Shown piece after piece: positions 57,826 through 64,000 of a DNA stretch of 64,000 nt; position 1 is the first letter of the stretch; the number at the start of each line of letters is the position of its first letter. The notes beneath the pieces are model-generated. The model did no database searches, had not been told where the DNA came from, and saw only the letters and a program-made list of their open reading frames with translations. Origin of the DNA: Isoperla grammatica (Eukaryota > Arthropoda > Insecta > Plecoptera > Perlodidae); NCBI GenBank assembly GCA_945910005.1, contig OX246744.1, positions 7,419,368 through 7,483,367 on the forward strand, given 5' to 3'. The translations under genes and the position numbers were made by a program.

Positions 57826-59547
57826 TCTTCTGAGAATGTTACATCAATGACGACATCACATTACTTGATACGTCGAACACCCTGGGTATAGGAGATATAA
57901 CGAAGCGAGATCAACACAAGATCGACCCTCTCGTACAATCGATGCGATACCTCGAACGTCCAAGTTTCGAGTTTCGGGTGCCTCACGCCGCAAAGCAAAG
58001 AAGTTGTTTAGAAAGACGTTGCTCTCGACTCGCGCGACATCTGTGACCACCGCCTTATGAATCTCTGACCCGACTCGACCCGACCTGACCCGAAGAGCGG
58101 CGAAGAGCGGCGATCTATCAGTTTCATCTCATTTCATACAGGCAGCGGCAGAGAGCTCAAGCAATTAGGCTTCCGTGGTCGCTGCTATGATTGATAGTAG
58201 TCTTTTGACTTCTAACTCGATAACTTGGTTGTAAGCTGACTCAATAGACCATTTTAAAAACTATCTAGGACCTTTGTATATATCTCATCACAGTCTCCTT
58301 TATCTTTAACAACAACAATACACAACAATTAAAAATGTTTTTAAATGTTATATATCAAGGTTTATTGATGCATACAAGATCACCATCTTATAAAGTCAGC
58401 GATACTGGGATATGAATTATACCGATCCACGACCTGAAGATTGTCTACCTTAAAACTCCTCCCCCCCCCCTCCAACTCAAACCAGAGCACTTTGTAGCTG
58501 TCACAATCCGCGAAGCTCGGCATCACACCCCCACCCCCCACCACTCCCAAAAGAGATGACTTTAAAATTAGTCGTCGTCTTGTCACACTGAGAGACTAAA
58601 CCAAAACCTCTTCCCCCTCATCATCCCCTAATAACATCGTCGACGAATAAAAATATTTAAGAAGACTCTTGAATGACAAATGAATCCCTCATCTCGTGTC
58701 ATTGTTCAGAAGTGTCTAAAAGAGAGATCCCGGCAATCCATTAATACCACCCCTCCCCCCCCCTCCCTCCCACCCCCTTCCACCGTTCATTACATCCTAT
58801 AACTTGTCTCGTTGCGTTCATTAATAACACAGTTATTACTCGCGCGCAGTGCCTGGAGCGGGGAGAGGGAGGGGGAGAGGGTATGAGATATCTGACAGTC
58901 ACCGCCCTCTTAAGAGTGTGTCATTTCCGACCTCTGCGAGAGTTGATTACATTCCACTGCCTTCTTGTTCGAACGTACGAACGAGGCGGAGGTGCGGGAG
59001 ATGACGACGAAGCTTCCTGATTGCTAAATCAATATTAGGTAGACACCTATACACATACATACGCGACGTAGGCCCCGCCGTGTCTTGCTCATTATCGGGG
59101 GGTGATTAGACGTTGAGTTGGCTGTACTGGAGGAAGGCGACAAGGAATGTGGAATGAAAGGGCTGATGAATAATGGGAATATCTATCGCGTACAACGATT
59201 GGAATCTGGTATAAGGAATGTATATACAACCAATTGCGTTTTGATTTGTATTTTAATACATTTTTGAGGGAGGTAAATATATTGAAAACATCAAATGTAT
59301 TCCCATCAATGACAATTCATGATACATAAGTGTAAAGGAGTTGCTATACCTTAAAGAGAAAGACGGGAAAATGAACGAAATCGTTCACGACAAAGTAAAA
59401 CGGATTGAAATAAATAGCTATCTTTGTTGTGAATAAGAAATAACTTCTTGCCAAACATGTAAACGCCTTGGAACATGGTTAATAACAGTTTATCTTTTAG
59501 CCGTTAACATTATAGTGAGACATCTGAACACTTGAAGCTCTGCCTCT
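57826..59547. other. No gene; GC-rich patches
   Basis: GACCCGAC-type words near 58070-58112, poly-C near 58455-58470, C-rich 58745-58790 and G-rich 58855-58885. Small frames are not convincing. Confidence 0.45.
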
Positions 59548-59800
59548 GTACGGTTTCGACCAATGGCGTTGTTGCTTTTGTCAGCGCTATCTCGTGATCA
59601 TATATCGTACCACACCAAGCTTCCATCTGAATAGTTGGGTATAATAGAATACTTCTTTTGTCAGCGCAGCGCTATCTAGTGAGCATATACCGTGCGTTTG
59701 TCAGCGCCATCTTTTGATGAAATGTGGAACTACGTATAAAGCATCGCACAACAGTTTCAGCCAATGGCGTGTTTGTTTTTTGTCAGCGCTATCTAGTGAG
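59548..59800 (+). repeat. Four to five copies of a TTTGTCAGCGCTATCT motif
   Basis: TTTGTCAGCGCTATCTCGTG, CAGCGCAGCGCTATCTAGTG, TTTGTCAGCGCCATCTTTTG and TTTGTCAGCGCTATCTAGTG occur at irregular spacing, with CCAATGGCGTTGTT and CCAATGGCGTGTTT flanking two of them. Confidence 0.75.
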
Positions 59801-60684
59801 CGCACCTCGAACTATACACAGAATGAGAATTTCAAGCGAATTAGTAATTCGAGTGGGGAAACTAAAAGGTAAGAGGACGTCTTGAAAGTTTCAACTCTTC
59901 AGAATTCACTCGCTCGCGTGGTACTAAGGACTAAAATAAAACTAAAAAAAGTGTAAAAGGTTACTTGACACAGTTGGTAAACTTGATAAAAGAAAAAGAA
60001 AGCAGCTGAGGCAGTGGAAAGATTTGCAAAACTTACTAGCATTTACGACAAATGTCACTACGAAAACCGCACCAAATTAATTTTTTTTTAATATCTTGAA
60101 AATGGGGACAATATTTAAAAAAACATTCCAAAGAACATGATGTGCTTTGGTTAAATCTATAAATTGAATTAAAATGTTTAAAATATTTGAATCATTACAA
60201 TTGTTATCGGTAATGTCAACTAATTACAATTAAATATTTTGTCCCATAACGATGAAATTATTTAAAACTTTTTGAATCGGGTTTCAAGATAATATTACGA
60301 AAAGTTAATTTTAGGGCCACTTTATTTTGCGTTTTATTGTTAACTACTTAAGTGTTTTCATGACAATTACAAATCATAAACAAAGTAATTATCACCAAAA
60401 ACAAATTACCCAGACAAAAAATAACATTACAATGACTGTATTGCGTGGTAGCTAGCTACTCTTGCGACAGGCAAGGGCATTACTACATATTCTCATGTGC
60501 AGGTATGTTAGTAATTAATGAAACTCCGCGGTACCTAAAGAGAATAGCAATTGGGATGATAATGCCACATGGCACAATTACTGTTCGTTGGAAATTTACA
60601 CATCAATAATAAATGTCAACAATTGTACTGAATGTCGGGTCGGGGGGTATGTTGAAATATTCGGCCCGTACATTACATGCTCGG
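59801..60684. other. No gene recognised
   Basis: Unassigned AT-rich DNA. Confidence 0.4.
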
Positions 60685-60965
60685 CTATCCATTCACTTTA
60701 CTTTATTTTGAGCGCGAATGCACATAGCAAAAATATTGTGTCACAATCATACTTTTTATTTCCAGCTCACCATTTAAAGACAGAAACTGATTTTGCGCAA
60801 TGTATTTTTTATTTGTACTTTGTGTTATTTTTGTGCAATGTATACTATCCATTCACTTTACTTTACATCTGAGCGGGCATGCACATAGCAAAAATATTGT
60901 GTCACAATCATACTTTTTATCTCCAGTTCACCATTCGAAGACAAGATTGATTTTGCGCACAGTTA
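60685..60965 (+). repeat. 160-bp-period tandem duplication (two ~120-bp units)
   Basis: CTATCCATTCACTTTACTTT, GCACATAGCAAAAATATTGT and TCACAATCATACTTTTTAT occur at 60685-60805 and again 160 bp later. Frames spanning both are not conserved beyond the DNA duplication. Confidence 0.9.
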
Positions 60966-61480
60966 AAGCGTTTATCTTTGTCGTGATCTACTTTAAAAAC
61001 AGTCGTCTATATTTTCCTTTGATGTATGAATTTTTTAGTTTGCAGGTACAACAACTGTAATAAAAAAATGCGGAAGTATTAAAAATAGTACATTAGCAGT
61101 TCAGAAACTTAACTTTGTTAAGTTTATTGACTGTCCGATTCTATGCAGTTAACCAGGCAACGACGAAGATAAAAAATTTCCATTTACGTATAAAAATGAT
61201 TACGTTTCGTAACATTTTCATTTACAACATACAATAAAACACTAATTAATATACAATTTTTATTATTTAATTACACACAATCATCATAAAGTGCGTCAGT
61301 AACTTCGTGGCACTTCGCAGAAACACGGAAGCGTATTATAATTTTAAAACAAACAATAAAACACATTTCGTCGTTCCGTCCGTGTGTTTATATTGTGTTG
61401 TGTGCACGAACCGAAAACAAGTGTTGCCAACAGTTTTTTTTTTTATCAGAAAGGAACGGGATCGTAACTTATTGTTAAAT
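60966..61480. other. No gene recognised
   Basis: Unassigned AT-rich DNA. Confidence 0.4.
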
Positions 61481-61551
61481 ATTTATTTACTTATTTATTG
61501 TCTATCCTATTCAGTTATAAAAACTGATTTGCAAAGGAGGACAATAGATAG
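61481..61551 (-). mobile_element. Retroelement T2 3' tail, reverse strand
   Basis: ATTTATTGTCTATCCTATTC, then CAGTTATAAAAACTG (stem-loop) and CAAAGGAGGAC. Confidence 0.85.
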
Positions 61552-62848
61552 AACTATGCCAACAATTAATAATGATGAAATCATAAAAAGCAAGAAAACC
61601 AAAAAGAAAACTATACTGTACTATATAAAAAAGCAAGAACACTAAAAATGAATTGAGAAGTTAAAGAAAAGCAAATCATAGGTTTATACACTCACCGACA
61701 ATATGGAAACCTAAAATATTAACACCTCTTTCGGTTGAATTGGGAATTCCTGGTTGTTTGACACTAAAGCAATGTCCAGACATATTTATAGAACACGATG
61801 TTTGACATGTTCAGACATATTCATAAAACACTATTGTAATCTAAACATATCTCTGCTGATAATATGACCATTATAAATGGTTCGTTCATAAACTATAGGC
61901 TAGGCTTTGATAGTTATTGCTTATAGATACACATAAATTTTGTTTAGCATACATTTTCTCGAAAAGTAGCATTAATTATTTTAAATTTAGCATTTTGTAG
62001 TATTCTATGCTTTTCTTTTCAACAAAACCGTGAACACGAGGAAGTTTCTTGCACTTCAAACAGAAAATTATGTGCAGGTATTTAAAATAAATAAATAAAA
62101 AAATTCACATCCATAGAGTCTACCAACTCAGTAAAAAGATTTAACTGTACAACTATTTTAAGGATTAAAATGCAATTCTTAACTAAATTTCAATATGAGT
62201 GGAAACACACCTTATTTTGTGTAAAATTATAATTTTTTAGCGTTTTCAAAAAATCTCATCGATTTAGCATCTTAAACCTAAAACGTGAAAAAACGTATCT
62301 CTAGAAATTATCTGTCATTAGAGTCACTCTTACACCACTCCGCCATTTTATTACTTTTAGTACTGTGCTCTACATTAATTTCCTTTCCCCACATCTCCAC
62401 GTGTATATTACATGGCGGGCGCACTGTTACATTTATCACGAGCGTACCCTGCTTCTCCCATGACATGACGACATGAATAGTTAAGTATGTCCACTCAGGC
62501 TGCCCCACACCACACAAATGCATTGCCTTTAATTACACTGCCTATATATATTAGATAGGTAACTCATGTAGGTACTGTCATCGTGTTGAATTATTCGAAA
62601 GTTTTAATTACTTTAGAAAATTTACAACGTTCCGGTATGTTCCACGTGCGTGTTAATTGAATGCAGTTGGTTAGTGAGCTGATAGGGTGGGATGTTCACT
62701 GTGCAGTACTTTATTGTTGTTGATGAATCGGACAATGTGTTTATGTAACAACGAGGTTAATCGAGAAGGTTGTGTGGTCTCAAAGAGGGTAGACGATGTC
62801 AGTATAAGACATGGCCGAATGTCATTAAGAGCGAAGGGTAGTCTCTAC
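61552..62848. other. No gene; reverse SINE T1 tail
   Basis: 62084-62145 holds AAATAAATAAATAAA, then GAGTCTACCAACTCAGTAAA, a short T1 3' end in reverse. The rest is unassigned. Confidence 0.5.
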
Positions 62849-63182
62849 GTCAAAAACCGCCGAAAATGTTCATTATTTAATTATATTTCAAGATTGCAAC
62901 ACAAAATCGAAAATCTAAAACAGTAGCGCACTGTGTTTTGGTAAGCCCTATAAACTGAATAAAATATTATAACCATGCGCGTAGTATTTTCGTTATAATT
63001 CGATAATTATTAATAAAATTAATTATTTATAAAAAAACATACTGATTGTAATTTGTCACAACTAAGAGCATTCAATGTGTAGGGCTTACTAAACCACAGT
63101 TCGCTGTGGATTCAGATTTTCGGTTTCGAAGCCCATTCTTATTATATATTTAAAAAATGAAAATTTTGTGCGGTTTTTCACA
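62849..63182. mobile_element. ~334-bp long-arm MITE, family L1b, copy 2
   Basis: GTCAAAAACCGCCGAAAATG, CGAAAATCTAAAACAGTAGC and GCACTGTGTTTTGGTAAGCC on the left are mirrored on the right with ~110-bp arms. A homologue is at 28806-29088. Confidence 0.9.
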
Positions 63183-64000
63183 TGTATTCTAGGCCCCACG
63201 TAACTGGTCTCATGCTAATCTCATATCCTTCGCTACAACCCTTTCCATGCACTCTGTTTTGACAAAAATCGACAGATTTATAGCGTTCTTTCTCACATTT
63301 CTCACACAGATTGTGATTGGAATGCGACCTCACCACGCCTGACAACAGACGCGCGATTTTATCACTACAATACCCGGGGGGCATGAGAACGAGATGCAAC
63401 TAGATTTAGGTTGGTAGTTGTCACATCAGGAGTTCCAATTTATAAATCTTTATGTTAAAATTACCTTGTACCATGTCAATAAAGTTAATATTATTATTAC
63501 TATTACATAATCCGTGACGACACCTCCTTACACGTTAATTCGACGAGACTTTACAAACCCAAAGAAGTGTTTATAAAGATGATACACTAGTCCCAACGAA
63601 AGTATTCGCATACCGATCTCAGGTCATTGTCTAATGCCCCTTTCAACCGCGCCAATTGAAAGAAAATCAACTGATCTGGCGTTCTTTCACACATTCGTAA
63701 ATGCACGGTTCGGCTTAGTCGAGTGCACAAGCAGTTTGGCCACACACCCACCGTTACAGGTAACCAATGGAAGGTTTAAAATTATCCCCAATGGACCTGT
63801 TTAGATTATACGAAAGGAATTAGCGAAATAGAAAATTAAGTTGTCACCTTGGACTCGGCTGTGTCGTAAGCATCAGAATATTTTCGTCGGGACAACTATA
63901 CCAATCTTTCCTAAACTTGATTTACACATGATTGCGAGTGTACATGGTTAACAGTACACGGGATAAGGCAACGCATACATAGTATCACGTGACATTTGAC
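63183..64000. other. No gene; one dispersed repeat
   Basis: 63345-63412 matches 57335-57392 inverted. Nothing else recognised to the window end. Confidence 0.45.

Overview
This is eukaryotic, almost certainly metazoan, nuclear DNA from an AT-rich genome loaded with mobile elements. The evidence is dispersed SINE/LINE 3' ends with internal RNA polymerase III-type B boxes, many small palindromic DNA elements (MITEs), long microsatellites, and two assembly gaps of exactly 200 N. I cannot name the phylum from sequence. A marine invertebrate would fit the style, but that is a guess. No open reading frame shows a domain, conserved exon or splice structure I can defend. The longest frames are microsatellite, satellite or MITE read-through, and I also see no rRNA, real tRNA or CRISPR. 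I read the window as intergenic or intronic.

Layout, 1-17.4 kb: a ~4-kb block occurs twice in direct orientation (1-3944 and 13288-17430). Each copy carries a MITE the other lacks, and an 88-bp internal repeat differs in number. Between the copies lie a short-unit GC-rich array (4.2 kb), gap 1, several MITEs, a 683-bp giant inverted repeat (10706-11388) and a tRNA-derived SINE (11.6-12.1 kb).

Layout, 17-25 kb: LINE tail, (CT)n, a nested stack of inverted-repeat elements (19998-20728), then the most striking object. This is a 2.57-kb element (21973-24538) with ~55-bp terminal inverted repeats whose body is a 27-unit array of an 82-86-bp monomer. Each monomer is itself a palindrome, and another MITE sits at the array's right junction.

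Layout, 25-43 kb: SINE copies, three back-to-back inverted-repeat elements (28521-29437), a decamer satellite (31.9-32.7 kb), a 309-bp (CAGA)n, a tandem LTR-like fragment array split by a SINE (35.1-35.9 kb), and a composite array (40.97-42.57 kb). In that array a retroelement tail landed in one unit and the loaded unit was then amplified.

Layout, 43-64 kb: more nested MITEs (43.6, 45.7-46.7, 49.5-50.1, 51.8-52.9 kb), gap 2, and a ~1-kb element whose terminal motif is reiterated inside it (55.3-56.3 kb). Further MITEs, a long hairpin (57.4-57.8 kb) and the last inverted-repeat element (62.85-63.18 kb) complete it.

There is no operon-like cooperation of genes. The coherent biology is a layered record of non-autonomous transposition: TA-, TWA- and 4-bp-target-site MITEs, retroelements with 3' hairpin tails, and tandem amplification growing inside transposon bodies. 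No transposase or reverse transcriptase is encoded here, so all elements depend on proteins made elsewhere.
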